Shown: positions 27,480 to 37,358 of the stretch, piece by piece | How positions within the stretch are numbered: the stretch's first letter is position 1 | Layout of the letters: every line of letters begins with the position of its first letter | Origin: CAVQRB01 sp963715055 | GTDB lineage: Bacteria > Pseudomonadota > Alphaproteobacteria > Rhodobacterales > Rhodobacteraceae | Reading direction: 5' to 3' | Length of the DNA stretch: 64,000 nucleotides | NCBI GenBank assembly: GCA_963715055.1 | Contig: CAVQRB010000010.1 | Location: 11,791-75,790 of the forward strand | Translations under genes and position numbers: made by a program | Notes under the pieces: generated by a model | Told to the model about the DNA's origin: nothing | The model's input: only the letters and a program-made list of their open reading frames with translations | Databases searched by the model: none

Positions 27480-27526
27480 TTCACTTTTTTGACAAGCAAA
27501 AAATGTCCAACAACGGAGCTGCCCAA

Positions 27527-28573
27527 ATGAAACGTGCACTTTTCACCACCGTTTCTCTTCTGGCTTTCGCCTCGTCGGCGCAGGCAACGGAGGAGTTGAA
27601 CGCCCTGATCTGGTGCGATCACGCGGACCCTGCCCTACTGGAGCCATTCGAGACAGCCAATGACGTCAAGGTCAACCTGCGCGAATATGAAGGCACCGGC
27701 AGCGCGCTGGCGCTGATCGAGCAGTCGCGGCCGGGCGACTGGGATGTGTTCGTCATAGACGGGATCGATGTGCCCCGGGCCATCGACCTCGACCTTCTGG
27801 CAGAGCTGCCGCGCGAAGCCTTGCCGATGGACGACATCTTCCCCGAAGTTCGGATGGAGGAGTTGAACGGACGCGACGGCAAGATCTACGCCGTGACCGA
27901 GAAGTTTGGCTACAACACCATCGCATACAACAAGGACAAGGTGAACGCCGAAGACATGAAAGACGCCTCCATCGTCTTTTCGGACAAATACGCGGGGCGC
28001 ATCGCGGTCTACGATTATTACCTGCCAGTGATGGGCATGGTGCAAATCGCCAAGGGCGGGACTACTGACGGCATGACGGCCGCCGACGTGGAGGCCATGC
28101 AGGAAGATCTTTTCAAACTGAAGGACAATGCCACCGGCGTCTTCGGTGTGGTTGCCGCACAAACGGCGCTGGCCACCGGCGAGGCAGATATCGTCGTGGG
28201 CGGCGGGGAGTGGCTGACCGCGGTGCTCTCGGGCGAACAACCCGAACTCGACTGGGTGATCCCCGACGCCGGTGCGGTACGCTGGTCGCAATCCATAGGG
28301 GTTTTCAAAGACAGCGAGAAACAGGACCTTGCACTGAAATTTGTGCAATACATCCTCTCACCGGAAGGCCAGGCGCGACTGGCCACGTCTTCGTGCTACT
28401 GGGCGATGCCAGCCAATGCGAAAGCCGGCGAACACCTGAACGACGTACAGAAGACCGCCCTTCGCTGGGACGAGCAGCCCGCCTATCTTGCCAAGACGCA
28501 ACTCTATCCGGCGCCTGACGGGGAACTCGACATCGCCATGCAGGACGCCTGGGCCGAAATGCTGCAGCACTAG
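27527..28573 (+). CDS. Polyamine-type ABC transporter substrate-binding protein
   Basis: 348 aa from ATG 27527 (GGAG 8 bases upstream); an ATG eight codons earlier is less signal-like. Signal peptide LFTTVSLLAFASSAQA. PotD/PotF-like mature protein (EELNALIWCDHADPALLEPF, GDWDVFVIDGIDVPRA, EKFGYNTIAYNKDKV). The W-C-D-H start of the mature chain is unusual for polyamine binders and may reflect another ligand. First gene of a tight operon. Confidence 0.87.
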   Translation: MKRALFTTVSLLAFASSAQATEELNALIWCDHADPALLEPFETANDVKVNLREYEGTGSALALIEQSRPGDWDVFVIDGIDVPRAIDLDLLAELPREALPMDDIFPEVRMEELNGRDGKIYAVTEKFGYNTIAYNKDKVNAEDMKDASIVFSDKYAGRIAVYDYYLPVMGMVQIAKGGTTDGMTAADVEAMQEDLFKLKDNATGVFGVVAAQTALATGEADIVVGGGEWLTAVLSGEQPELDWVIPDAGAVRWSQSIGVFKDSEKQDLALKFVQYILSPEGQARLATSSCYWAMPANAKAGEHLNDVQKTALRWDEQPAYLAKTQLYPAPDGELDIAMQDAWAEMLQH

Positions 28574-28576
28574 GTC

Positions 28577-29419
28577 ATGGATGACACAAGGACCGGCTGG
28601 GGCCTGCTGGCCCCGGCGTTTCTCTGGTTGGCGACCTTCTTCACGCTACCCTTGTTGCTCATGGTCGCGGTGAGCCTGTGGACCCGTGACAAGGGTGAGA
28701 TTGTCCGAACTTGGGATCTTGGCAACTACGCCACCTTCTTCGAGAAATCCTATTTCCTGCAGGGCCTCGTCAATTCTCTAGAAATCACCGCGCTGGTGAC
28801 CGTGATCTCGGTACTGCTGGCCTATCCGCTGGCCTGGATCATCGCCGAAGTAGTACCGGCCCGCTTCCGCCGCCTTGCCTTGATCCTCGCCATCCTGCCG
28901 TTCTGGACATCCTATGTGGTCCGTTCCTATTCTTGGCTTCTGGTGCTTGGCAAGGGTGGTGTGGTCAATCAGACGCTGCTGTCGATTGGCCTGATCGCAG
29001 AGCCGCTGGAGATTGCCTCTACAAGGGCAGCCACGGTAATCGGTTTCGTGCATTTCTTCACCATGCTGCTGACGCTCACGATTTACGCCAATATGGTGCA
29101 GCTGCCGCCAAGTTACCGGCGTGCGGCAGCCGATCTCGGCGCCAGCGGTTTCCAAACTTTTCGACACATCATCCTGCCGCTCACTCTACCCGGCATCATG
29201 GTCGGTGCGTTCCTGACCTTCGTGCTCTGCATCGGCGACTACATCACCCCCCAAATCCTCGGCGGCAACAACGAATTGACCCTGCCGCAGATCATCATGC
29301 TGCAGATCGGGCGTCGGGCGGATTTCCCCATGGCCTCGGCCATTGCGTTGATCCTAATGGCCGTGGTGACGCTGGCCTATCTCGCCTGCGCACGTTGGCT
29401 TCGCCTGGAGCGCATATGA
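28577..29419 (+). CDS. ABC transporter permease (PotB-like)
   Basis: 280 aa, starting 3 bp after the binding-protein stop. Six transmembrane segments and EAA loop AAADLGASGFQTFRHIILPL. First membrane subunit of the polyamine-type importer. Confidence 0.9.
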   Translation: MDDTRTGWGLLAPAFLWLATFFTLPLLLMVAVSLWTRDKGEIVRTWDLGNYATFFEKSYFLQGLVNSLEITALVTVISVLLAYPLAWIIAEVVPARFRRLALILAILPFWTSYVVRSYSWLLVLGKGGVVNQTLLSIGLIAEPLEIASTRAATVIGFVHFFTMLLTLTIYANMVQLPPSYRRAAADLGASGFQTFRHIILPLTLPGIMVGAFLTFVLCIGDYITPQILGGNNELTLPQIIMLQIGRRADFPMASAIALILMAVVTLAYLACARWLRLERI

Positions 29420-30186
29420 TGCGGGCGCTCTCATGGCTTTACCTCGCCGCCGCCTACGGTTTCATCTTCCTGCCTGTGGTGGTGCTGGTGCTCTTCAGCT
29501 TTCAGGACGGGCGCTTGCCAGTGCCGCCGTTCAAGGGGGCCACCTTGCGGTGGTACGGGGAAATCTTTGCCGATAATCGGCTGATGGCAGCATTGTTCAA
29601 TTCGTTCATCGTGGCGCTAGGCTCATCGCTTGTTGCAGTCCTTTTGGGTTTCCTCGCGGCCTTTGCGCTGGCCCGTTACGTTCTGCCGGGCTCCGTCTGG
29701 ATTCGCGGGCTCCTCACGGCCCCCTTGACGGTCAGCTATCTGGTGATCGGTTTGGGCCTGCTGATGCTCTTCAACGAGGCGGGCGTACCGCGTTCGCTCT
29801 GGACCGTGGGGATCGGCCATGTGGTGATAAACCTGCCGCTCTGCTTTGCGATCATCTACGCCTCCATGGGCGCGCAGCAGCAGTCGGCGGAGCGCGCCGC
29901 GCGCGATCTCGGCGCCTCCACCGCGCAGGTGCTGTTACTGATAACCGCACCGATGCTGGTGCCTTCAATCTTCGCGGCCTTCTTCCTGTCAGTCACCTTT
30001 TCCTGGGACGAGTTCATCATTGCCTTCCTTCTGGCGCGCTTCGATGTAACGTTGCCGGTTGAAATCTGGAACATGCTGCGCTCCGGCCTGAACCCCAAGA
30101 CCAATGCCATCGGGTCGGCGGTTTTCCTGATCTCGATCGCGCTGGTGCTTGCCCTCGAATTCACCGTGTTTCGGAGACGCCGATGA
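29416..30186 (+). CDS. ABC transporter permease (PotC-like)
   Basis: 256 aa from ATG 29416, overlapping the upstream gene by 4 bp; the adjacent second ATG at 29419 sits better relative to GGAG. Transmembrane segments begin at once (LYLAAAYGFIFLPVVVLVLF); EAA loop ERAARDLGASTAQVLLLITA. The open frame extends far upstream only as a shadow of the previous gene. Confidence 0.9.
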   Translation: MMRALSWLYLAAAYGFIFLPVVVLVLFSFQDGRLPVPPFKGATLRWYGEIFADNRLMAALFNSFIVALGSSLVAVLLGFLAAFALARYVLPGSVWIRGLLTAPLTVSYLVIGLGLLMLFNEAGVPRSLWTVGIGHVVINLPLCFAIIYASMGAQQQSAERAARDLGASTAQVLLLITAPMLVPSIFAAFFLSVTFSWDEFIIAFLLARFDVTLPVEIWNMLRSGLNPKTNAIGSAVFLISIALVLALEFTVFRRRR

Positions 30187-31199
30187 CTTCCTCCATTTCC
30201 GCCCTGAACGTGACGATGCGTTTCGACCGCGTCTATGCGCTGCGCGATATCACGCTGGAAGTGGCCGCTGGTGAATACGCAGTGCTTCTCGGGCCATCGG
30301 GTTGCGGCAAGTCCACGCTGCTGTCGGTACTGGGTGGGTTTTTGACGCCAACGAAAGGCTCCGTGCTTCTGGGTGGGCAGGACGTCACCGCCGTGCCGCC
30401 TGCGAAACGCGCGACGACTACGATGTTTCAGGATTACGCCCTCTTTCCTCATATGACGCTCGAAGACAACGTGGCGTTCGGCCTGCGAATGCGCGGGGTG
30501 GCGACGACAGTGCGCAAGAACCGCGCCCGGGAGATGCTGGCCCTCGTGGGTCTGCCAGATGCGGGCGCGCGGAAACCGCACGAGCTTTCCGGCGGCCAGA
30601 GGCAGCGGGTAGCGCTTGCGCGCGCACTGGTGGTTGAGCCCGAGGCCCTGCTGCTCGACGAGCCGCTGGGAGCGCTCGATCTGAAACTGCGCCGGGCGAT
30701 GCAGGACGAGCTCAAAGCGATCCAGCGGCGTATCGGGACGACCTTCATCCATGTCACCCATGATCAGGAAGAGGCCATGGCCATCGCCGATACCATCGTG
30801 GTGATGAACGCAGGCCGCATCGAGGATCTTGGCGCCCCGGCCCGCATCTACAACGACCCCGCAACCGCCTTTACCGCAGGTTTCATGGGCGAGATCAACA
30901 TGTTCGACGGCATCGGCAGCGGTCAGAAGATCGAAACGCCGCTCGGCCCTTTGCCTGGCAGCGCACCGGGTGCACTGCGCATCGCAATCCGGCCCGAACA
31001 CCTGCTGGCGGGCGGTACCGTCGCGCTGGGGACAGCGCGGATCGCGGATGTCTCCTTCTTCGGCAGCTTTTGCCGCCTGAAACTCGACAGCCCCGCCGGA
31101 TTACTCGAAGCCCATGTATCGCCAACAAACGCGCCTGCCCACGGAGAGACCGTGGCACTTGCCACCGACCCCCGTCACATCAAGGTTTTCCCAGCATGA
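30183..31199 (+). CDS. ABC transporter ATPase (PotA-like)
   Basis: 338 aa, start overlapping the permease stop by 4 bp. Walker A GPSGCGKST, signature LSGGQRQRVALARAL, Walker B LLLDEPLGALD, H-loop VTHDQEEA, and a C-terminal TOBE domain (RIADVSFFGSFCRLKLD). Energy subunit of the importer. Confidence 0.93.
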   Translation: MTSSISALNVTMRFDRVYALRDITLEVAAGEYAVLLGPSGCGKSTLLSVLGGFLTPTKGSVLLGGQDVTAVPPAKRATTTMFQDYALFPHMTLEDNVAFGLRMRGVATTVRKNRAREMLALVGLPDAGARKPHELSGGQRQRVALARALVVEPEALLLDEPLGALDLKLRRAMQDELKAIQRRIGTTFIHVTHDQEEAMAIADTIVVMNAGRIEDLGAPARIYNDPATAFTAGFMGEINMFDGIGSGQKIETPLGPLPGSAPGALRIAIRPEHLLAGGTVALGTARIADVSFFGSFCRLKLDSPAGLLEAHVSPTNAPAHGETVALATDPRHIKVFPA

Positions 31200-31954
31200 A
31201 ACGCATCGCTTCGCAGGATTGGTACCGCATACGCAGGGTCAGTGACGGCATCACCTTCATCGATGAGCCCCATATTCAGGAATTCTACCGCTGCAACATC
31301 TGGCACGTGCGGGGGCGCGACCGTGACTTGCTGGTAGACAGCGGCATGGGCGTCGTCAGTTTGCGCAACTGGGTGCCGCTGGTGACCGAACGGCCGCTGA
31401 CCGCCGTCGCGAGCCACACTCATTTCGACCACATCGGCTGCCATCACGAGTTCGATGACCGCTGCGTGCACCGCGCCGAGGCCGAGCTGCTCGCCCACCC
31501 GACCCGCGGCAACACGCTGGCCGAACCATATGTGACCGACGAAATCTTTCACGCCCTTCCGCCTGCACCCTATCAATCGGCGACCTACGCCGTAAAATCC
31601 GCACCGGCGACGCGTCTGCTGGAGGACGGGGATATCGTTGACCTGGGCGATCGCCATTTCGAGGTGATCCATACGCCAGGACACTCCCCCGGTGGCATCG
31701 CACTTTACGAAGCCGCCACCCGGACGCTCTTTTCCGGCGACATCGTCTATGACGGCCCATTGATCGAGGATACCTATCACGCCGATGCCGATGACTACGC
31801 AAGGTCGATGCAGCGCCTCTTGTCGCTCGATGTCAACATCGTGCACGGCGGTCATTTCCCGAGTTTCGACGGCAGGCGGTTGCATTCGATCCTGCGCGAC
31901 TGGCTGGCGGAAAAGCGATCCTCCCGCACTGAAGTGGTCCGCCCCTATAGTTAG
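31196..31954 (+). CDS. Metallo-beta-lactamase-fold hydrolase
   Basis: 252 aa from ATG 31196, overlapping the ATPase stop (ATGA); an upstream in-frame extension is only a shadow. Metal ligands are complete: SHTHFDHIGCHHEF (HxHxDH), VIHTPGHSPGG, FSGDIVYDG and VHGGHFPSF. No signal peptide, so cytoplasmic. Translational coupling to the transporter suggests it hydrolyses the imported compound or a product of it, such as an ester, lactone or thioester. Substrate unknown. Confidence 0.88.
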   Translation: MKRIASQDWYRIRRVSDGITFIDEPHIQEFYRCNIWHVRGRDRDLLVDSGMGVVSLRNWVPLVTERPLTAVASHTHFDHIGCHHEFDDRCVHRAEAELLAHPTRGNTLAEPYVTDEIFHALPPAPYQSATYAVKSAPATRLLEDGDIVDLGDRHFEVIHTPGHSPGGIALYEAATRTLFSGDIVYDGPLIEDTYHADADDYARSMQRLLSLDVNIVHGGHFPSFDGRRLHSILRDWLAEKRSSRTEVVRPYS

Positions 31955-31971
31955 GAAACGGACGATCAAAA

Positions 31972-32127
31972 ATGGGAGTCAAGCGACACAAGCCGGAAAA
32001 GATTGTCACTAAGTTACGGGAAGTTGAGGTGCTGTTCGGTCAGGGAATGCCGCGCGTCGATGCCATTCGCCAAGTGCATATAACGGATCAGGGTGCTGGC
32101 AGACTAATTCGAACCAGTCTTCGCTAA
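31972..32127 (+). pseudogene. IS3 family OrfA fragment
   Basis: Reads MGVKRHKPEKIVTKLREVEV then LFGQGMPRVDAIRQVHI, the start of an IS3-group OrfA (helix-turn-helix). After about 38 residues the sequence loses similarity and soon stops. OrfB is absent. Confidence 0.75.
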
Positions 32128-32150
32128 TCGGGTTGCATTTGTGAAGTCCT

Positions 32151-32888
32151 TCAGTCGGTTTTACCGCGCTGGCGCGGGTCTTCGACGGCAGTTCGATACG
32201 TCAGCGCCGTGACCGGCCCCACCCCCGGCACGCTCATCAGCCCGCAACAGACCGGATCCGACTTTGCGACGGCCAATACCTGCCAATGCAGCTCTGCCAG
32301 CCGCAGAACCACTTCAGACCGGACACGCAGCACCGCCTCTGTAGTCTCTTCCAGAACCGCTATGTCAGAGATCAGCTCACGCACCCTGTCTTCGAAGCGG
32401 CCAACCGCGACGCGCCCCACCTTCAGTCAGAAGGCCTTCAGAATTCCGCGGAGATAATTGTCCAGCGTCGTGCGGGTCTTCACCAGCATGGCCCGGCTGC
32501 GCAACAATGCCCGAAGCTTGTGGGTGTCCTGGCTCTTGACGTGAACCGTCCGGTACCAACCTGCCTGCAGGGCCCAGGCGATGTTCCGGGCATCGATGCG
32601 GTCCGTCTTCACCGGCACCGCCGTCGTGGCATTCTTCAGGTGACGCGCATCGAGGCAGACAACCGGCAAGCCCTGCTCGCGCAAACCATCGTAGAGGGCC
32701 GGCGCCCGCAACCCTGCCTCAAGATCGACAAGCTCAAAGTTCAGACCCAAACCCTGCAACCAGGCGCCGATCGTCTCGGGTTCCGAGACGACCCTGCCCT
32801 CCCTCACAACGCGACGGGTCCCATCCACCACACAAATCGACGTCTCCTTCAGCGAGACATCCAGACCGGCATAATACTGCATTTCCAT
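32151..32888 (-). pseudogene. IS110 family transposase with internal stop and lost C-terminus
   Basis: The N-terminal part starts MEMQYYAGLDVSLKETSICV (DEDD motif) and continues to LRGILKAF, where an in-frame TGA (32427-32429) stands where related proteins have Gly; the same frame resumes LKVGRVAVGRFEDRV and reaches SVPGVGPVTALTYRT before diverging near 32160. The Ser-containing C-terminal block is missing. GGA to TGA is the simplest explanation. Confidence 0.88.
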
Positions 32889-33069
32889 TCCTCCTTCCGG
32901 TTTCGAACTGGCGGATCAAATGATCCGCCAAAGCCTGAAGGACTTTGCCACAACGGTCATCAGTTGGGCGCCTCGCAACCCGGTTACCCCATCTCTGCCA
33001 GGCCAAAAAAGCTGCCCGTCATGCTGCTTAGAGGCCACGCCGCTGCGAAAGAGCACCGGCGCGGTTCAG

Positions 33070-33781
33070 TTAGAAATTGCGTCTACTTGAGAGGCTGCGC
33101 TCTTGATTGAAATGATTGTAGACGGAGGCGTGAACGGCAGCGAATTTCTGCAAACTTCGCATGCGCCGGAAGCGGAACATCGCTCTCTCCCGTCGTCGAA
33201 ATGGCAGATGTGAATTCTCCACTCGATTGTTCAGCCATCGGCCCATTTTCTGACGGTGCTCTGCACCAATTTCCTTCAGCGCAGCACCATACGAGCGCAG
33301 CAGGTCCGTGACGATCCCCTCGGGCCGACCATGCTTACGCATTGCTTTCTTTAAGAATTTGAAGGCGGCTTTCTTGTCGCGTGTTTTTGTGACAAAGCCT
33401 TCCGGGACTTCGCCCTCGTGATCGACCGCTCGCCATAGGTAATGCCGCTCGCCGTTGATCTTGACGAACATCTCGTCGAGGTGCCAACGCCATCGGCTGG
33501 ATTTTCCCGCCTCAATCCGTCGCTTTCGGATTTTGGAAGCGAACATCGGTCCGAACCGGTGCCATCAGTATCTCACCGCTTCATGGCTGACATCTATGCC
33601 CTGCTCGTGGAGCAAATCCTCGACATTCCATAGCTACAGCGGAAATCGAACGTACATCATATCCGCCAGGCGAATGATCTCACGGCTCGTTATAAAATAG
33701 CGAAACGGATCAGGTTTAGTCATGTTCAGACGCTACTAATCCGAACTGTTGGTCTCAAGCTGATTTGCACATGACAGTGCC
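33070..33781 (-). mobile_element. IS6 family element, decayed (two in-frame stops, right end lost)
   Basis: Transposase frame from ATG 33723 to stop 33070, 217 codons, with TAG at 33634-33636 (PL*LWNVEDLLHE) and TGA at 33565-33567 (VRY*WHRFG). The core DDE region is readable (HLDEMFVKINGERHYLWRAV, GIVTDLLRSYGAALKEIG, RVENSHLPFRRRERAM). The left terminal repeat GGCACTGTCATGTG starts at 33781; no right repeat is seen. A further scrap of IS6 leader lies near 33786-33810. Confidence 0.88.
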
Positions 33782-33861
33782 CTGCGAAGCTATTCTGCCC
33801 GTCTCAAGCATGTTTCCATTGACTGTATCTACGTCGACACTCTCAACGGTCTTGATAGTTT

Positions 33862-34809
33862 TTATCCCCTCGCGTGAAGTATCCGACCGATGAAGTTCAG
33901 CAGCACTTGCGCAGCGAGGATCGCGGTGGTGCCTGTCTGGTCGTAGTCCGGCGCTACCTCGACCAGATCAATGCCCACGACAGTGCCCCGCTGTGCGAGA
34001 CCGGCCAGGAGTTCGAGAACCTCGTAGTAGACAAACCCGCCGTGCGACGGCGTGCCGGTCCCCGGTGCGATCGACGGATCGAAGCCGTCGATGTCGATGG
34101 TCACATAGTAATTCGCGCCTGTCGGAACCCTTGCGAGCGTTTTCTCGATGCCGAGGGCTCTGATCTGACGCACCGAAAGAATGTCCGATCCCATCGCCCG
34201 CGCGGCCTCATAGCCTTCTTTGGCGGTCGAGGAGACATTTCGGATACCAAACTGAGACAGGCCCGTGACATGCTCCTGCTCGGCTGCGCGGCGCATGGGA
34301 TTACCGTGGCCGTAGCGGACGCCGTGCCTTTCATCGACGAAGTCCAGATGGGCGTCTATCTGCACGATGTGGAGTGGTCCCTGCCCGTCAAAGGCACGAA
34401 TACAGGGAATATTGATCGAATGATCGCCACCGATCACGACCGGCAGCGCGCCGGCTTTCAGGATGGCGCGGACCCCAGATTCGATGTTGGCGTGGCTGCG
34501 TATGGTATCGGTGTGCACGATGTCGGCGTCGCCGATATCGACCATGCGGACATCTTCGAGGTAGGTCACGTCATCTTCGTGATCATAGGCACCGGCATGA
34601 CCGAAGGAGAAGAGAGTGGAGGCCTCGCGCACTGCCCGCGGCCCGAAGCGAGCGCCCGGACGCCATTGCGTGCCGAAGTCGAAGGGTGCGCCTAGGATCG
34701 CCACATCGGCGTCGATCGCCTCCCAATCCGGCTGGTAGGGCGATTTGCCGAAAGTGGAGATGCCCACAAAGGGCAGGTTCAGACGTCCGCTTTCGTATCC
34801 GTGAGACAT
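33862..34809 (-). CDS. Agmatinase-like ureohydrolase
   Basis: 315 aa from ATG 34809 with GAGGT upstream, 2 bp after the previous stop. Binuclear-metal motifs of the arginase/agmatinase superfamily: VIGGDHSINIP, QIDAHLDFVDE and TIDIDGFDPSIAPGTGTP. It hydrolyses a guanidino group to urea plus amine. Agmatine is the usual substrate for the closest family type, but the operon holds two different ureohydrolases, so at least one probably acts on another guanidino compound. Last gene of the operon. Confidence 0.87.
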   Translation of the reverse strand: MSHGYESGRLNLPFVGISTFGKSPYQPDWEAIDADVAILGAPFDFGTQWRPGARFGPRAVREASTLFSFGHAGAYDHEDDVTYLEDVRMVDIGDADIVHTDTIRSHANIESGVRAILKAGALPVVIGGDHSINIPCIRAFDGQGPLHIVQIDAHLDFVDERHGVRYGHGNPMRRAAEQEHVTGLSQFGIRNVSSTAKEGYEAARAMGSDILSVRQIRALGIEKTLARVPTGANYYVTIDIDGFDPSIAPGTGTPSHGGFVYYEVLELLAGLAQRGTVVGIDLVEVAPDYDQTGTTAILAAQVLLNFIGRILHARG

Positions 34810-34811
34810 GG

Positions 34812-35822
34812 TCAACCTCGTTCTGGAATGGCGTTGCAAATGACGGTGTCGCGGCCGGCGCGGTGAGCGACGGCCGTGGCGGTGATGCAGAGTATCTCGA
34901 AGAGCACTGAGGCACCAATCCAGGCGGTCATGCCTGACGGATCGAAGGGCGGCGATATCTCCACCAGATCCGCGCCGATGATCTCGACGCCCTCGAGTAA
35001 ACGGATCATCTGTTGCGCCTCGAAGGCGGAAAAGCCGCCGATCTCCGGCGTGCCAGTCCCGGGTGCGAGTGCGGGATCGATCCCGTCGATGTCGAAGGAG
35101 AGATAGGCGGGCTTTCCGCCGAGGATCTCGCGCGCTTCGGCCATTACGTCGGAGAGTTCGCGGTTCCGGAACTCGTCGATCGTCACGATGCGGATGCCGT
35201 TTGCGGCGGCAAAGGCACGGTCCTCGCCGTCATAGGTCGTTCCGCGGATGCCGATCTGGATCATCCGAGCAGGATCGAGCAGGCCCTCCTCCACGGCGCG
35301 GCGGAAAGGCGTGCCGTGGGTATAGCGCTGACCACCGAAATAGCCGTTGAAGAGATCGGTATGGGCATCGAAATGAACAAAGCCAAGCGGTCCGTCCTTT
35401 GCCAGCGCCCGCAGAACCGGCAGGCTCAGGAGGTGATCCCCGCCCAGAGCGATGGGCAGAACCCCGCCGGCCTTCAACCGCGTGACCTGATCCTCGACCA
35501 GATTGAGCGTTTGCGCCACGTCCGTGAGGTTCACCGCCGCATCCCCGAAGTCCGCCGCCCGCGCGGTATGGAAAGGTGCTACACGCGTCGCTTGGTTGAC
35601 CATGCGGATCATCGTGGAGGCGTCGCGCAGCGCGCGGGGGGCGTGACGCGCGCCGGGACGGTTCGTCGTGCCGCCGTCCCAGGGCAAGCCGAGAAAGCCG
35701 ATCTCGGCGCCTTGGGGGGTATCAATCGCGCGCAGCGGCAAGCGCATCAGTGTCGCGATGCCGGCAAAACGCGGCACCTCGAGCGCCGAGGTAGGCAGGT
35801 AGTCGGGGTCGACGGGGATCAT
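34812..35822 (-). CDS. Guanidinobutyrase/guanidinopropionase-like ureohydrolase
   Basis: 336 aa. Metal motifs ALGGDHLLSLP, HFDAHTDLFN and SFDIDGIDPALAPGTGTPE are intact. The loop HGTPFRRAVEEGLLDPARMI and the following IGIRGTTY recall guanidinobutyrase (GbuA) and guanidinopropionase (GpuA) rather than agmatinase, which is a judgement from memory of those proteins. Product would be urea plus an amino acid. Overlaps the deacetylase gene by 4 bp. Confidence 0.83.
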   Translation of the reverse strand: MIPVDPDYLPTSALEVPRFAGIATLMRLPLRAIDTPQGAEIGFLGLPWDGGTTNRPGARHAPRALRDASTMIRMVNQATRVAPFHTARAADFGDAAVNLTDVAQTLNLVEDQVTRLKAGGVLPIALGGDHLLSLPVLRALAKDGPLGFVHFDAHTDLFNGYFGGQRYTHGTPFRRAVEEGLLDPARMIQIGIRGTTYDGEDRAFAAANGIRIVTIDEFRNRELSDVMAEAREILGGKPAYLSFDIDGIDPALAPGTGTPEIGGFSAFEAQQMIRLLEGVEIIGADLVEISPPFDPSGMTAWIGASVLFEILCITATAVAHRAGRDTVICNAIPERG

Positions 35823-36682
35823 GCCTCACCTCCCGGGATCGTATCGCGGCGCAGTTTATCCTTGTGCGCGAGCGCATGGCGCGCGATCTCCTCCATCGGC
35901 GCGAACCAAGCATCGCCGCGCGCCACGATTGGATCGAGCCAGGCCTCCATCGCCGCCCAGCGGGCCAGGCGCCCAGTCAGGAAAGGATGCAGCACCGGCA
36001 TCCAGAAACCACCTACCGCACGGGCGGCCTCGAACTCCTCCACGAAGGCGCGGATTCCGTCAGAAGGCGCGCGCACCGGCATTAGGTAGCCGATTTCTTC
36101 GAAATGGGCGAAGGGCGGCCAATCATCTGCCCCCCAATGCGGTGGTAACTCCACAAGCTCACCCTGCGGCGCTTCAAGCAGATAGGGCAGATCATCGGCC
36201 ATCAGCGAACTGTCGTAGAGAAAGCCCTCCTCGATCAGCCGCCCGATCACCCCTGGCGTCGCGTTATAGACCGGGGCACGATAGCCGCGCGGCTTGCGCC
36301 CGGTCATCCTGACATGGGTTTCCATGGCGCGATGGAACAACTCGGCCTCATGGGCGTCCGAGTGGCCCATCGGATCCTCGTGCCGCCATGAATGGTGCCC
36401 GATCTCATGTCCATCCTTCAGGATCATGTTTACAGTTTCGGGATAGGCCTCCATGACCCAGGCCGGCATGAAGAAGGTCTGGGTGATTTGCCATTTCCGG
36501 TAGGTGGCAAGGATGCGCGGCACCGCGACCGTCGGGCCGTAGCGCCCCATCGAAACCGGCGCGAGACGCAGGTGCCCGTCTTCGGGCTTCGCGTTCCGGA
36601 TCAGGCTGTCGGCATCGACATCGAAGGTGATCGCCGCCGCAAGGCGTTTGCCGTCGGGCCAGGGCAAGGGGTTCAGCAACAT
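35819..36682 (-). CDS. Polysaccharide-deacetylase-like amidohydrolase (NodB fold)
   Basis: 287 aa from ATG 36682 (AAGGAGAG upstream). NodB features: AAAITFDVDADS with the metal/catalytic Asp pair, HEIGHHSWRHEDP (metal His), GYRAPVYNATPGV. No signal peptide, so cytoplasmic; this points to the PuuE/cyclic-imidase-like branch that cleaves C-N bonds in small molecules, rather than a cell-wall deacetylase. In this operon it may open a cyclic amide or imide derived from the imported guanidino compound. Confidence 0.8.
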   Translation of the reverse strand: MLLNPLPWPDGKRLAAAITFDVDADSLIRNAKPEDGHLRLAPVSMGRYGPTVAVPRILATYRKWQITQTFFMPAWVMEAYPETVNMILKDGHEIGHHSWRHEDPMGHSDAHEAELFHRAMETHVRMTGRKPRGYRAPVYNATPGVIGRLIEEGFLYDSSLMADDLPYLLEAPQGELVELPPHWGADDWPPFAHFEEIGYLMPVRAPSDGIRAFVEEFEAARAVGGFWMPVLHPFLTGRLARWAAMEAWLDPIVARGDAWFAPMEEIARHALAHKDKLRRDTIPGGEA

Positions 36683-36692
36683 GGGTCTCTCC

Positions 36693-37358
36693 TTAATGCA
36701 TGGCAGCGCCGCCATCGGCGGAGAAGCACTGTCCGGTGATGAAGCCTGCCCGCTCGGAAGCGAGAAAAGCTATGACTTCCGCAATTTCGCCCGGCTGTCC
36801 GATCCGTCCCAGCGGGTTGCGCTCTTCGACGGCCCGCTCTTCGGGCGTCATCGCCTCAATACCCAGAAGCGGCGTATTCACCGGCCCGGGCGCCACCGCG
36901 TTCACGACAATGTCCGGTGCCAGTTCCCGCGCCCAGGACCGCGTCAGCGACAGGATCGCCCCTTTGGTCGCCGCATAGGCCGACGCACCTTCCCGGCCGA
37001 GATAGGCAAGCTCCGAAGCAAGGTTGAGGATCCGCCCGCCCGAGGGGATTTTCGGCAGCGCGGCTTGCGTCACAACGAAAGGACCTCGCAGGTTGACTGC
37101 CACCTGCCGGTCGAAATCAGCAAGCGGCATGGTGGCGAGCGCTCCTTCGATCAGCACACCCGCGTTGTTGACCAGCACATCAATGCGTGGCAGGGGCGCG
37201 AGGGCGTTAGCGACAGAGGCCGGATCGGTCACATCAGCCTGAAGGGCGGAACCCGCAAGATCGAGACCGCGCACATCGAAGCCGTCGCGGGCAAGTACGT
37301 CGCAGACGGCGCGGCCGATGCCCCGAGTGGCCCCGGTGACGACAGCAACCCTCACCAC
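36693..37358 (-). CDS. Short-chain dehydrogenase/reductase
   Basis: 221 aa. NAD(P) motif VVTGATRGIGRAV, LVNNAGVL, and the catalytic YAATK with upstream Ser (NLASELAYLG). Classical SDR, probably oxidising an alcohol or amino alcohol. It overlaps the next SDR by 7 bp. Confidence 0.9.
   Translation of the reverse strand: MVRVAVVTGATRGIGRAVCDVLARDGFDVRGLDLAGSALQADVTDPASVANALAPLPRIDVLVNNAGVLIEGALATMPLADFDRQVAVNLRGPFVVTQAALPKIPSGGRILNLASELAYLGREGASAYAATKGAILSLTRSWARELAPDIVVNAVAPGPVNTPLLGIEAMTPEERAVEERNPLGRIGQPGEIAEVIAFLASERAGFITGQCFSADGGAAMH

Noticed and set aside
32427..32429. In-frame TGA in an IS110 transposase in a genome with selD, possible selenocysteine
   Set aside because: Related transposases have Gly here, no SECIS-like hairpin is obvious after the codon, and selA/selB/selC are not in the window. 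A GGA-to-TGA nonsense change in an already truncated gene is simpler.
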